Assembly (NCBI GenBank): GCA_001896885.1
Contig: MKRJ01000040.1
Coordinates: 27,353 to 91,352 of the forward strand
Length of the DNA stretch: 64,000 nt
Source of the DNA: Rhizobiales bacterium 65-79
Lineage (GTDB): Bacteria > Pseudomonadota > Alphaproteobacteria > Rhizobiales > Rhizobiaceae
Direction of reading: 5' to 3'
Shown here: positions 1 to 8,638 of the stretch, one piece after another
How positions within the stretch are numbered: the stretch's first letter is position 1
Layout of the letters: every line of letters starts with the position of its first letter
The notes under the pieces: model-generated
Databases searched by the model: none
Told to the model about the DNA's origin: nothing
The model's input: the letters and a program-made list of their open reading frames with translations, nothing else
Program-made: the position numbers and the translations under genes

Positions 1-2
1 CG

Positions 3-233
3 AAATACAGTGCTGCGAATGGCGGCATGTCGCCCGGCCTCGACAATCCGCTCGGCGCGCGGGCGCTCTACCTCTTCCAGGGCAATGTCGACACGCTCTA
101 CCGCCTGCACGGCTCGCCGGAATGGTGGTCGATCGGCAAGGCGGTGTCGTCCGGCTGCGTGCGGCTGATGAACCAGGACATCATCGACCTCTACAACCGC
201 GTGCCGATCAAGACGCCGGTGCTGGTGGTATAG
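3..233 (+). CDS. L,D-transpeptidase (YkuD), C-terminal end
   Basis: This is the 3' end of a gene that begins outside the window; the reading frame is open from base 3. The visible 76 residues carry the YkuD catalytic signature, with an upstream His (RLHGSPEWW) and the nucleophile region SSGCVRLMNQD. The enzyme would make 3-3 cross-links in peptidoglycan or attach proteins to it in the periplasm. Rhizobia carry many paralogues, so the specific role cannot be told. The tail IKTPVLVV right after the catalytic motif is usual for the family. The signal peptide and upstream domain are not visible. Confidence 0.9.
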   Translation, partial: KYSAANGGMSPGLDNPLGARALYLFQGNVDTLYRLHGSPEWWSIGKAVSSGCVRLMNQDIIDLYNRVPIKTPVLVV

Positions 234-238
234 GGGAA

Positions 239-278
239 TTTCAACACTTCCGTCGCTGATTCAGCGGAAGTGTTGAAA
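239..278. promoter_or_regulatory. 14-bp perfect inverted repeat, palindrome 1
   Basis: The arms at 239-252 and 265-278 are perfectly complementary and separated by 12 bases; the outer 8 bases are TTTCAACA and TGTTGAAA. The repeat starts 5 bases after the transpeptidase stop codon, so it could act as a terminator, but no T-run follows directly. The same outer half-sites with the same 24-base separation recur at 307-346, which favours a pair of operator sites or paired RNA hairpins ahead of the next gene. Confidence 0.7.
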
Positions 279-306
279 CTATTGATTCCGCCGCTCTTTT
301 TTGATA

Positions 307-346
307 TTTCAACAGTTGATGTGGAATTCCGATCAAACTGTTGAAA
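307..346. promoter_or_regulatory. Near-perfect inverted repeat, palindrome 2
   Basis: TTTCAACA (307-314) and TGTTGAAA (339-346) flank an inner region that is also palindromic and centred on GGAATTCC (323-330). One extra base breaks otherwise perfect arms. Outer half-sites and total length (40 bp) equal palindrome 1, while the inner sequence differs. It lies immediately before the preferred ATG at 352. This could be an operator for the nucleotidyltransferase-fold gene or a leader hairpin that hides its start. Confidence 0.65.
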
Positions 347-351
347 AGCCC

Positions 352-1386
352 ATGCCCAATTTCGTCGAGCTCGACAACGACCAGCGTCGCGAAATGGTCA
401 ACACCCGGCAGCGGTTCCAGGCATGGCTGGAAGCTTCACGGCGCGAGCGTGGCTATCGCGGCTCGATGATCTGGGGCGACGTGCAGGGAAAGGAATATCT
501 GCTCCGCTCCTACTATGACGAGCATGGCCGACGGCGCCAGACATCGCTTGGCCGTCGCGATGCCAAAACGGAGGCGATGAAGCAGAAATTCGATACGGAT
601 CGCGAGGCGGCGCAGGCCGAAAGAAAACGGCTCGACGGCGCATTGAACCGCCAGGCAGCGATCAATCGCGCGCTCGGGCTTGGGCGTGTCCCGCTGACGA
701 CCGCGCGCATCATCAGGGCCTTTGATCGAAGACTGCCTCTTGGCCACGGCCTGAGGGTCGTAGGAACCAACGCACTTTATGCGTATGAGGCGGCATCCGG
801 CGTTCTCCTCGATCCGGGGATAACGGCGACCGGCGACATCGACCTGCTCTATGATGCCCGGGCCCGACTGCGGTTGCTGGCCGATCGGGAGATCAGCGAA
901 TCCAGCGTCCTCGGCATCCTCAAGGCGGCCGATCGGTCATTCAGGCGCACGCGACAGTCCTACAGAGCGGCAAACGACGATGGCTATCTGGTCGATCTGA
1001 TCGCACCGATACGGAATCCGCCGTGGAAACGGACCGCTTCCGCGGAACCGGAAGGCGAGGACATCGAGGCGGCCTCCATCGAAGGCCTGATCTGGCTCGA
1101 AAACGCTCCGTCTTTCGAACAGATGGCCCTCGACGAAAAGGGCTTTCCCTTGCGGATGGTGACGGTCGACCCGCGCGCCTTTGCCGTCCACAAGCATTGG
1201 GTTTCGTCGCGGATCGACCGGGATCCGCTCAAGAAGACGCGCGACCTGGCCCAGGCGGAGACGGTAGCACAGCTTCTGCGCACCTATTTGCCTCATCTCG
1301 ACCTTGCCCCGGAAGACATGGCCATGATTCCGCGAGCGGTCGTCAAGAAAGCGCTTGCGGAACTGGGGCCGCAAGCGCCGGCTTGA
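352..1386 (+). CDS. GSU2403-type nucleotidyltransferase-fold protein
   Basis: A 344-residue protein resembling the NTP_transf_8 / GSU2403 group. It has a basic N-terminal section with GYRGSMIWGDVQGKEY and a charged helical stretch, then a nucleotidyltransferase-like core with GDIDLLYD (about residues 161-168), whose two Asp residues fit the metal-binding pair of this fold, and later AFAVHKHW. The substrate is unknown; members of the wider fold include AbiEii/MenA-type toxins, but membership of a toxin pair is not shown. The frame also opens at a TTG (301) and an ATG (319). I prefer ATG 352 because it leaves palindrome 2 outside the gene, although its ribosome site (GAAAAG) is weak. No partner gene is adjacent. 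Confidence 0.7.
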   Translation: MPNFVELDNDQRREMVNTRQRFQAWLEASRRERGYRGSMIWGDVQGKEYLLRSYYDEHGRRRQTSLGRRDAKTEAMKQKFDTDREAAQAERKRLDGALNRQAAINRALGLGRVPLTTARIIRAFDRRLPLGHGLRVVGTNALYAYEAASGVLLDPGITATGDIDLLYDARARLRLLADREISESSVLGILKAADRSFRRTRQSYRAANDDGYLVDLIAPIRNPPWKRTASAEPEGEDIEAASIEGLIWLENAPSFEQMALDEKGFPLRMVTVDPRAFAVHKHWVSSRIDRDPLKKTRDLAQAETVAQLLRTYLPHLDLAPEDMAMIPRAVVKKALAELGPQAPA

Positions 1387-1397
1387 GCCTCAACGGC

Positions 1398-2921
1398 TTA
1401 TCGTCGCGTCAGCCCGCCCAATATGCCGCGCACCAGCGCCCGGCCGAGCGAGGAGCCTACCGAGCGGACGACGGACTTCATGGCGGCCTCCGCGACGGAC
1501 TGGCGGCGGCCGCCGCCGGAACCGACCAGGATGTCGCCGACTTCTCCCCAGACGGACCCGCCCGAGGCATTGCCGCCACGCGGCGAGTCGGCGGATTGCC
1601 CGGCGGCATCGGCGGCCGCACCCGCCTTCTTCTGCAGCATCTCGAAGGCGGATTCCCGATCAATCGCCTTGTCGTACTGGCCGGCGACAGGGCTCTCGTC
1701 CATCACCTTCCTGCGCTCGGCTTCGGTGATCGGCCCGATCCGCGACGACGGCGGACGGATCAGCGTGCGCTGGACGATCGAGGGGACGGCCTTCTCGCCA
1801 AGCGTCGAAACAAGCGCCTCGCCGACGCCGAGTTGGGTGATCACCTTGGCGCAGTCGAAATCGGGATTGGGCCGGAACGTCTCCGCCGCCGTCCTCACCG
1901 CCTTCTGCTCGCGCGGCGTATAGGCCCGCAGCGCATGCTGGATGCGGTTGCCGAGTTGCGCCAGCACGGTGTCGGGAACGTCGAGCGGGTTCTGCGTGAC
2001 GAAATAGACGCCAACGCCCTTCGAGCGGATGAGGCGCACCACCTGCTCGACGCGGTCGATGACGATCTTCGGCGCGTCGTCGAAGAGCAGATGCGCCTCG
2101 TCGAAGAAGAAGACCAGCTTCGGCTTGTCGGGATCGCCGACCTCCGGCAGTTCCTCGAAGAGTTCGGACAGGAGCCAGAGCAGGAAGGTGGCGTAGAGGC
2201 GCGGATTCATCATCAGCTTGTCGGCGGCGAGCACGCTGATGGCGCCGCGCCCGTCCCGCGTCGTGCGCATCAGGTCGCCGATGCCGAGCGCCGGCTCGCC
2301 GAAGAAATGCGAGGCGCCCTGCTGGTCGAGGATCAGGAGCGTGCGCTGGATCGCTCCGACGGAAGCCCTGGTGACATTGCCGTATTTCGCGCCGATCTCG
2401 TCGGCCCGCTCGGCGATATTGGCGAGCAGCGCCTGCAGGTCCTTCATGTCGAGCAGCAGCAGGCCTTCCTCGTCGGCGATCTTGAAGGCGATGTTCATGA
2501 CGCCTTCCTGCGCTTCCGAGAGGTCCATCAGCCGCGACAGCAGCAGCGGCCCCATTTCCGAGATCGTCGCCCGGATCGGATGGCCCTGTTTTCCGAACAG
2601 GTCCCAGAAGATCACGGGGAACTCCTCGAATTCGTAGGGATCGAGCTTCACCTGCTTGGCCCGGGCAGTGAGAAAATCCTTGGGCTCCCCCTTCATGGCG
2701 ATGCCCGAAAGGTCGCCCTTGATGTCGGCGCAGAAGACCGGAACGCCCTGGTTGGAAAAGCCCTCGGCGAGCACCTGGAGGGTCACCGTCTTGCCGGTGC
2801 CGGTCGCGCCGGTCACCAGGCCGTGACGGTTGCCGTAGCGCAGCAGCAATTCCTCCGGCTTCTGGTAGCTGTCGTCGGGCTTGCGGCTCGCCCCGAGGAA
2901 GATGCTCTTCTCGTTCGTCAT
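1398..2921 (-). CDS. HerA-like ATPase, DUF853 (YjgR) family
   Basis: A 507-residue protein matching the DUF853/YjgR helicase-like ATPases of the HerA/FtsK superfamily. Seen: Walker A GATGTGKT (residues 38-45), Walker B KLVFFFDEAH, a conserved VYFVTQNPLDVP segment, and a Gly-rich linker before a basic C-terminal helix (VVRSVGSSLGRALVRGILGG), a hallmark of the family. The start at 2921 is preceded by GGAGA at good spacing; an upstream in-frame ATG (2960) lacks this. The cellular role of this family is not well defined. It is convergent with the nucleotidyltransferase gene and divergent from mutA. Confidence 0.88.
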   Translation of the reverse strand: MTNEKSIFLGASRKPDDSYQKPEELLLRYGNRHGLVTGATGTGKTVTLQVLAEGFSNQGVPVFCADIKGDLSGIAMKGEPKDFLTARAKQVKLDPYEFEEFPVIFWDLFGKQGHPIRATISEMGPLLLSRLMDLSEAQEGVMNIAFKIADEEGLLLLDMKDLQALLANIAERADEIGAKYGNVTRASVGAIQRTLLILDQQGASHFFGEPALGIGDLMRTTRDGRGAISVLAADKLMMNPRLYATFLLWLLSELFEELPEVGDPDKPKLVFFFDEAHLLFDDAPKIVIDRVEQVVRLIRSKGVGVYFVTQNPLDVPDTVLAQLGNRIQHALRAYTPREQKAVRTAAETFRPNPDFDCAKVITQLGVGEALVSTLGEKAVPSIVQRTLIRPPSSRIGPITEAERRKVMDESPVAGQYDKAIDRESAFEMLQKKAGAAADAAGQSADSPRGGNASGGSVWGEVGDILVGSGGGRRQSVAEAAMKSVVRSVGSSLGRALVRGILGGLTRR

Positions 2922-3120
2922 CCGGCATGTCTCCAAATTCCGCGTGCGTGCGGCTAGCAACGCGCCTGCCGTCCCCTATAGTAAGGCATGCGCCGCGTCA
3001 CAATGCCGTGGATGGAATTTGCGCTCTTGATCGCCCGGGCCGCTTAACCAGAATGATGCATTGCGGTATGCGGCCGCACGCCATAAAGTCGAAGCTGGTT
3101 CTTTGCGCGAGGAGGAGGCT

Positions 3121-4560
3121 ATGGATTCGGACGTCCTCAGAACGACCCGTCTGACGACGACGGATCGCAGCGGCTGGCTGGCTCTCGTTGCCAAGGCGCT
3201 GCGCGGGGCGGATTTCGAGAAATCGCTGCTTTCCCGCACGGACGACCAGATCCGCATCGACCCGCTCTATGAGCGCGCCGGCTCCGTCGGCCCGGCGGGC
3301 CGCATCGATCCGGCCAGGAGCTGGTCGATCGTGCAGCGCGTGGACGACACCGATCCCGAGAGGGCCAACGCGCAGGCGCTCGACGACGTGGAGAACGGCG
3401 CGACCGGACTGGCGATTATCTTCGAAGGCGCGCCGAACGCCTTCGGCTACGGCCTGCCGGCGACGGCCGAAGCGCTCCTGCGGACGCTCGAAGCCATACC
3501 GCTCGACAAGACGCATCTCAGGATCGACGTTCATCCTTCCAGCCGCCTGTCGGTCGACTGGCTGGTGGAGCTTCTGACACAGCGCCGGGCCGACCCGGCC
3601 AAACTCAGCCTTTCCTTCGGCATCGATCCGGCGGCGAATTTCGTCGGCACCGGGCGCCTGCGCATGTCGATCGAGGCGCTGAGGGCCTCGATGCCGCAAT
3701 CGCTCGCGCATTTCTTCGCCATGGGCGTGCCGGCCGTGCTGCTGGAAGCCGACGGGCGCGTCTACCACAATGCCGGCGCGACCGAGGCGCAGGAACTCGG
3801 CGCGATGCTTGCCGCCGCCATCTGGCACCTGCGCATGTTCGAGGAGGCGCGGCAGCCGCTCGTCTATGCCGCCCCGCATATCGGCTTCGCGACGAGCGTC
3901 GACCAGGACCAGTTCATGTCGATCGCCAAGATCCGGGCGCTGCGCAAGCTCTGGATCGCGGCGCAGGAAGCCTGCTCGATTGCGCCGTCGCAAGCGAGCA
4001 TCCACGCCGAAACGTCGTTCCGCATGCTGACGAAGCGCGACGCCGAGACCAACATCCTACGCAACACCATCGCCGCGTTTTCGGCCGGCGTCGCCGGCGC
4101 CGACACGATCTCGGTGCTGCCGCACACGCTGGCGCACGGCCTGCCCGATGCGTTCGCGCGCCGCATCGCGCGCAACACGCAGCTCATTATCGCAGGCGAA
4201 AGCCATCTCGACTTCGTCGCCGATCCGGCCGCCGGCTCGGGCGCCATCGAGGCGCTCACTGCCTCGCTCTGCGAAAAAGCCTGGGAGGAGTTCCGCCGGA
4301 TCGAGACGGAAGGTGGCATGCTCGCCAGCCTCTCGAAGGGTCATTTCCAGGAGCGGGTGAAGGGCGCGCGCGAGGAGCGGGCCGTCAAGCTCCGGGAAGG
4401 CGAGCGGGCAATCCTCGGCACCACGATTTACCCGGCGCCGGAGGAACGCGCCGTTTCCACGCTGAACGCGAAAAAGCGCCCCATGCCGGAGGACGGCACC
4501 GTATTCTGCGAGCGGCTGCCCGCCATGCGGCTCGACCAGCTGATGGGAAGCAACGCTTGA
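3121..4560 (+). CDS. mutA: Methylmalonyl-CoA mutase small (beta) subunit
   Basis: A 479-residue non-catalytic partner of MutB, which converts (R)-methylmalonyl-CoA to succinyl-CoA in propionate and odd-chain/branched-chain catabolism. The TIM-barrel region is recognisable ([38 protein letters not shown]). It ends after the barrel, so the degenerate C-terminal B12-like domain found in longer MutA proteins (about 620 aa) is missing. The start at 3121 follows a strong GAGGAGG ribosome site; a frame extension upstream to 3061 is less likely. Its stop overlaps the start of mutB by four bases, implying translational coupling. No MeaB-type chaperone gene is beside it. Confidence 0.9.
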   Translation: MDSDVLRTTRLTTTDRSGWLALVAKALRGADFEKSLLSRTDDQIRIDPLYERAGSVGPAGRIDPARSWSIVQRVDDTDPERANAQALDDVENGATGLAIIFEGAPNAFGYGLPATAEALLRTLEAIPLDKTHLRIDVHPSSRLSVDWLVELLTQRRADPAKLSLSFGIDPAANFVGTGRLRMSIEALRASMPQSLAHFFAMGVPAVLLEADGRVYHNAGATEAQELGAMLAAAIWHLRMFEEARQPLVYAAPHIGFATSVDQDQFMSIAKIRALRKLWIAAQEACSIAPSQASIHAETSFRMLTKRDAETNILRNTIAAFSAGVAGADTISVLPHTLAHGLPDAFARRIARNTQLIIAGESHLDFVADPAAGSGAIEALTASLCEKAWEEFRRIETEGGMLASLSKGHFQERVKGAREERAVKLREGERAILGTTIYPAPEERAVSTLNAKKRPMPEDGTVFCERLPAMRLDQLMGSNA

Positions 4561-6710
4561 TCCCGGATTTTTCGGAGCTGCCCTGGCACACTCCAAAGAC
4601 GCAGCCCGGCAAGCCTCCGCGCGACAGCCGGCCCACTCCGGAAGGGATCGCGATCCGCCGCAGCTACCGCGAGCGCGACATCGCGGGGTTGCCCTGGCTC
4701 GACACCTATCCGGGCGCCCCGCCCTATCTGCGCGGCCCCTATCCGACCATGTATGTCCAGCAGCCATGGACCATCCGGCAATATGCCGGCTTCTCCACGG
4801 CCGAGGAATCGAACGCGTTTTACCGGCGCAACCTCGCGGCGGGCCAGAAGGGCCTGTCGATCGCCTTCGACCTCGCCACCCACCGCGGCTACGACAGCGA
4901 CCATCCGCGCGTCGCGGGCGATGTCGGCATGGCGGGGGTCGCGATCGATTCCATCCTCGACATGCGGCAACTGTTCGACGGCATTCCCCTCGACCAGATG
5001 ACGGTGTCGATGACCATGAACGGCGCCGTGCTGCCGATCATGGCGCTCTACATCGTGGCGGGCGAGGAACAGGGCGTCGCGCAGAAGGACCTCGCCGGGA
5101 CCATCCAGAACGACATCCTCAAGGAGTTCATGGTCCGCAACACCTACATCTATCCGCCAAAACCCTCGATGCGGATCATCTCGGACATTTTCGCCTATAC
5201 GTCCGAGCACATGCCGAAGTTCAATTCGATCTCGATCTCCGGCTACCACATCCAGGAGGCGGGCGCGACAGTCGACCTCGAGCTAGCCTATACGATCGCC
5301 GACGGCATCGAATATGTGCGGGCCGGCGTGGCGGCGGGCCTCGACGTCGACAGGTTCGCGCCGAGGCTTTCCTTCTTCTGGAATGCCGGCATGAACTTCT
5401 TCATGGAGGTGGCGAAGCTGCGCGCCGCGCGACTGATCTGGGCGGTGCTGATGCAGAAGAACTTCGCGCCGAAGGACCCGCGCTCACTGTCGCTCAGGGC
5501 GCACTGCCAGACCTCCGGCTGGTCGCTGACCGCGCAGGATCCCTACAACAACATCATGCGCACCATGATCGAGGCGATGGCCGCGACCCAGGGCCATACG
5601 CAATCGCTGCATACGAATTCCTTCGACGAGGCGCTGGCGCTGCCGACCGACCATTCGGCGCGCATCGCGCGCAACACGCAATTGCTGCTGCAGAAGGAAT
5701 CCGGCACGACGCGGGTGATCGATCCGTGGGGCGGCTCCTACTATGTCGAGCGGCTGACGCATGACCTCGCCGCCCGCGCGCTCGCCCATATCGAGGAGGT
5801 GGAGACGCTCGGCGGCATGGCGGCGGCGATCGAAAAGGGCGTGCCCAAGCTTCGGATCGAGGAAGCGGCGGCGCGGACGCAGGCGCGGATCGATTCGGGC
5901 GAGCAGGTCGTCGTCGGCGTCAACACGTACCGGCCGGAACGGGACATCGAGGTCGACGTGCTGAAGGTCGACAATGCAGAGGTGCGCGCGCGCCAGCTCG
6001 CCAAGCTGCAGCAGCTCAAGGGCACACGCGACGTGGCCGCGGTCGAGAGTTCGCTCGGCGCGCTGACGCAGGCGGCGGCAAGCGGAAAAGGCAATCTCCT
6101 CGACCTGGCGGTCAAGGCCGCCCGCGCCAAGGCCACGGTCGGCGAAATCTCGCTCGCGCTCGAAAAAGCCTTCGGCCGGCATGTGGCGGAAATCCGCACC
6201 ATCTCCGGCGTCTATCGCAAGGAGATCGGCGAGAACGCGGTGGTCGAGCGCGTGCTCGGAAAGGTCGAGCGCTTCAACCGGCTGACCGGCACGAAGCCGC
6301 GCATCCTGGTGGCCAAGATGGGCCAGGACGGCCACGACCGCGGCCAGAAGGTGATCGCCAGCGCCTTCGCCGATCTCGGGTTCGAGGTGACCGTCGGCGC
6401 CATGTTCCAGACGCCCGACGAGATCGCGAAGCTGGCGGCCGAGAACGATGTGCACATCGTCGGCGCCTCGTCGCTCGCGGCCGGTCATTTAACCCTGATA
6501 CCGGAACTGAAGGAAGCGCTGCAGCGGCTCGGCCGCACCGACATCATGATCGTCGCGGGCGGCGTCATCCCCCCGGACGATTTCGAAGCCGTGCGCCAGG
6601 CCGGCGCCGACGCCATATTCCCGCCCGGCACCGTCATCCCCGAAGCGGCCGAAAGCCTCGTCGACACGCTGCTGGCGGCCGCCAACCCGGCACGCCGCCA
6701 CGGCACCTGA
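4557..6710 (+). CDS. mutB: Methylmalonyl-CoA mutase large subunit
   Basis: A 717-residue catalytic subunit of adenosylcobalamin-dependent methylmalonyl-CoA mutase. The N-terminal CoA-binding barrel runs from about residue 20 (typical N-terminus with LPWLDTYPG and [13 protein letters not shown]) to about 550. The C-terminal B12-binding domain carries DGHDRG with His593 as the lower cobalt ligand, followed by GASSLAAGH and GGVIPPDD. The start codon is TTG, in a TTGA overlap with mutA; GGGAAG lies at suitable spacing, and the first ATG would delete conserved N-terminal residues, so TTG is preferred. Confidence 0.95.
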   Translation: MIPDFSELPWHTPKTQPGKPPRDSRPTPEGIAIRRSYRERDIAGLPWLDTYPGAPPYLRGPYPTMYVQQPWTIRQYAGFSTAEESNAFYRRNLAAGQKGLSIAFDLATHRGYDSDHPRVAGDVGMAGVAIDSILDMRQLFDGIPLDQMTVSMTMNGAVLPIMALYIVAGEEQGVAQKDLAGTIQNDILKEFMVRNTYIYPPKPSMRIISDIFAYTSEHMPKFNSISISGYHIQEAGATVDLELAYTIADGIEYVRAGVAAGLDVDRFAPRLSFFWNAGMNFFMEVAKLRAARLIWAVLMQKNFAPKDPRSLSLRAHCQTSGWSLTAQDPYNNIMRTMIEAMAATQGHTQSLHTNSFDEALALPTDHSARIARNTQLLLQKESGTTRVIDPWGGSYYVERLTHDLAARALAHIEEVETLGGMAAAIEKGVPKLRIEEAAARTQARIDSGEQVVVGVNTYRPERDIEVDVLKVDNAEVRARQLAKLQQLKGTRDVAAVESSLGALTQAAASGKGNLLDLAVKAARAKATVGEISLALEKAFGRHVAEIRTISGVYRKEIGENAVVERVLGKVERFNRLTGTKPRILVAKMGQDGHDRGQKVIASAFADLGFEVTVGAMFQTPDEIAKLAAENDVHIVGASSLAAGHLTLIPELKEALQRLGRTDIMIVAGGVIPPDDFEAVRQAGADAIFPPGTVIPEAAESLVDTLLAAANPARRHGT

Positions 6711-6787
6711 GCACGGTCGCGCGCAAGCGTGGACTTCCGCCGTCTTCCCGGAGTATCCAGACAGAGCAAAGCGAGGCGAAGGCAGCG

Positions 6788-7780
6788 ATGCTGACGGCAT
6801 ATCTGAAAGAAGGCGAATGCCTGCTCCCCGCCAATATCGACCTCCATGCGGGGGTGCCGGACGGCGTCGCCTGGATCGATCTCAACACGCCCACCAGCGA
6901 GGAGGAGCATGCCGTCGAGCGGCTGCTCGGCGTCGGCATCCCCAACCGGGAGGAAATGCGGGAGATCGAGGAATCGAGCCGTTTCTACACGGAAAACGGC
7001 GTGCAGTTCATGACCGCCTCCATCCTGCATTCCTCGCATGTCGGATCGCCGGGGATTTCGCCGATCACCTTCATTCTCGCCGGCGACCGGCTCGTCACGT
7101 TGCGTTATTCGAATCCCAAGGCCTTCGCGCAGTTCCAGACCCGGATCGCCAAGCCGGGAAACGGCATCATCGCGCCAAAATGCGATGCGAGCTGGCTTTT
7201 CCTCGGCCTGATCGAAGCCATCACCGACCGCATCGCCGACATATTGGAGAATATCGCAAGCGGGCTCGACGACACCTCCGCGATGCTCTTCAGCACCGAG
7301 CCGGGCGGCCGTCCGATGGGGACGCCCGCCTTCCGCGAAGCGCTGCGCAGCATCGGCAAGGAAGGCGCCTTCCTCTCCAAGGTCCGCGAGAGCCTGGCCG
7401 GGGTTAACCGCATGCTCGTCTACCTCTCGGCCGGCGCAGGGAACGGAAAGGCAAGCAAGGAAAGCCGCGCCTGGATGAAGTCGCTGGAGCGCGACACGCA
7501 GTCCCTCAACGATTATGTCGGCTTCCTCTCCAACAAGATCACCTTCCTGCTCGACACGGTGGTGGGCCTCGTGTCGGTGGAGCAGAACGCCATCATCAAG
7601 ATATTCTCGGTCGCCGCCGTGGTGTTCATGCCCCCTACCCTCGTCGCCTCGATCTACGGCATGAACTTCCACCACATGCCCGAGCTTTCATGGCTCGCAG
7701 GCTATCCCTGGGCGCTCGGGCTGATGCTGCTCTCCGCCGTCCTGCCGCTGCTCTATTTCCGCCGGAAGGGATGGCTGTAA
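6788..7780 (+). CDS. corA: CorA-family Mg2+/divalent cation transporter
   Basis: A 330-residue inner-membrane channel. It has a long soluble N-terminal domain (about residues 1-265) with charged helices, then two membrane helices near the C-terminus. The CorA signature YGMNF is present (G291-M292-N293), followed by the short periplasmic loop HHMPEL and the last helix; the tail YFRRKGWL is typical. It would let Mg2+ (possibly Co2+ or Ni2+) into the cell. It stands as a single gene 77 bases after mutB, with no sign of a metal-sensing leader. Confidence 0.93.
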   Translation: MLTAYLKEGECLLPANIDLHAGVPDGVAWIDLNTPTSEEEHAVERLLGVGIPNREEMREIEESSRFYTENGVQFMTASILHSSHVGSPGISPITFILAGDRLVTLRYSNPKAFAQFQTRIAKPGNGIIAPKCDASWLFLGLIEAITDRIADILENIASGLDDTSAMLFSTEPGGRPMGTPAFREALRSIGKEGAFLSKVRESLAGVNRMLVYLSAGAGNGKASKESRAWMKSLERDTQSLNDYVGFLSNKITFLLDTVVGLVSVEQNAIIKIFSVAAVVFMPPTLVASIYGMNFHHMPELSWLAGYPWALGLMLLSAVLPLLYFRRKGWL

Positions 7781-7849
7781 CGGGCTGGGGCGGCGCCTTT
7801 TCCCGAGCGCCTGCGTGTAGTACGAGATGGCTCTACGTGGAGTTGCACC

Positions 7850-8050
7850 ATGCCGGAGCTGGACAAGGACGAGCGGATGCTCGCTGCCGCGCGCCAAATT
7901 ATGGAACAGTATGAAGTGGTCCTCTCAGTGCTGGCGCGGGGAGAGAACTCTCCGTACATGACCGAAGAATTCAGGCAGCGGCTTGTCGAAGTGGAAGAAG
8001 AGCTGGCGCCCTATACGATTGCCAATCGTGGGAAGGCGCAGCCTGTCTAG
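7850..8050 (+). CDS. Small protein of unknown function (66 aa)
   Basis: A 66-residue acidic, probably helical, protein (MPELDKDERML at the start, EEFRQRLVEVEEELAPY near the end). I do not recognise a family. A ribosome site GGAG lies seven bases before the ATG. Its stop codon interleaves with the stop of the convergent GreA-like gene, a tight arrangement that supports both ends being real. There is no membrane segment or signal peptide. Length and charge would suit a small regulator or binding protein, but nothing in the sequence shows this. Confidence 0.6.
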   Translation: MPELDKDERMLAAARQIMEQYEVVLSVLARGENSPYMTEEFRQRLVEVEEELAPYTIANRGKAQPV

Positions 8051-8520
8051 GAAATCCCCAGCGCCGTGATCTCCCATTCCTTGCCGTTCACCGTCGCCAG
8101 ATCGCCGACGCCCTTGCCGAAAAGCGCCACCGCCATCGGCGACACATGCGAGATCTTCCCCTTCGTCGCGTCGGCCTCGTCCTCACCGACGATCTTCCAG
8201 CGATGCGAGGTCCCGTCCTCGGCTTCGATCGTGACGCTCATGCCGAAGCGCACGACGTCGCTTTGAGGATCCGGCACGGAAACCTCCGCGCTTTCGCGGC
8301 GCGCGGACCAGTAGCGCAGGTCGCGCGAGATCAGCGCGATCTTCTCGCGCTCGCCCTCCGCCTCGGCCTTCGCCAGCCGTTCGCGCAACGCCGCCGCCTC
8401 GGTCTCGATCATCTCCAGACCTTCCGGGGTGACGAGGTTGCGGTGCTCGCTGATGGGTCGCTCGCCGATATCGTTCGGCGAAAGGTCGTCGTCCTGTTCT
8501 CGGGTAAATGCTCTGCTCAT
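8047..8520 (-). CDS. GreA/GreB-type transcription elongation factor family
   Basis: A 157-residue protein with the two-part Gre layout. Residues about 28-75 form an N-terminal coiled-coil (LVTPEGLEMIETEAAALRER, then RDLRYWSARRE), and residues about 85-155 form the FKBP-like C-terminal domain (VRFGMSVTIEAEDG, KISHVSPMAVALFGKGVGD). The N-terminal tail is acidic and longer than in GreA. GreA proteins reactivate backtracked RNA polymerase; this divergent rhizobial type may instead be an Rnk/Gre-like anti-elongation factor. It is likely cytoplasmic and monocistronic. Confidence 0.85.
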   Translation of the reverse strand: MSRAFTREQDDDLSPNDIGERPISEHRNLVTPEGLEMIETEAAALRERLAKAEAEGEREKIALISRDLRYWSARRESAEVSVPDPQSDVVRFGMSVTIEAEDGTSHRWKIVGEDEADATKGKISHVSPMAVALFGKGVGDLATVNGKEWEITALGIS

Positions 8521-8638
8521 TATTCAAATCTAACACTCCGGCGGGCTTTCTCAAGGAAAAGGGACAATTCCAACGGGCATGCCGTGCAAGCGGAAAGAGG
8601 GTTCCGCATCTGGCATGCTTCCTGCGAGACATCACTCC

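Noticed and set aside
1023..2957. A 644-codon plus-strand frame opposite the HerA-like gene
   Set aside because: It crosses the 3' end of the nucleotidyltransferase gene and is antisense to an ATPase with clear Walker motifs; composition is typical of a GC-rich shadow frame.
3000..3120. A cobalamin riboswitch before the B12-dependent mutase genes
   Set aside because: The region lacks a recognisable B12-box and is too short; mutases are also rarely controlled this way.
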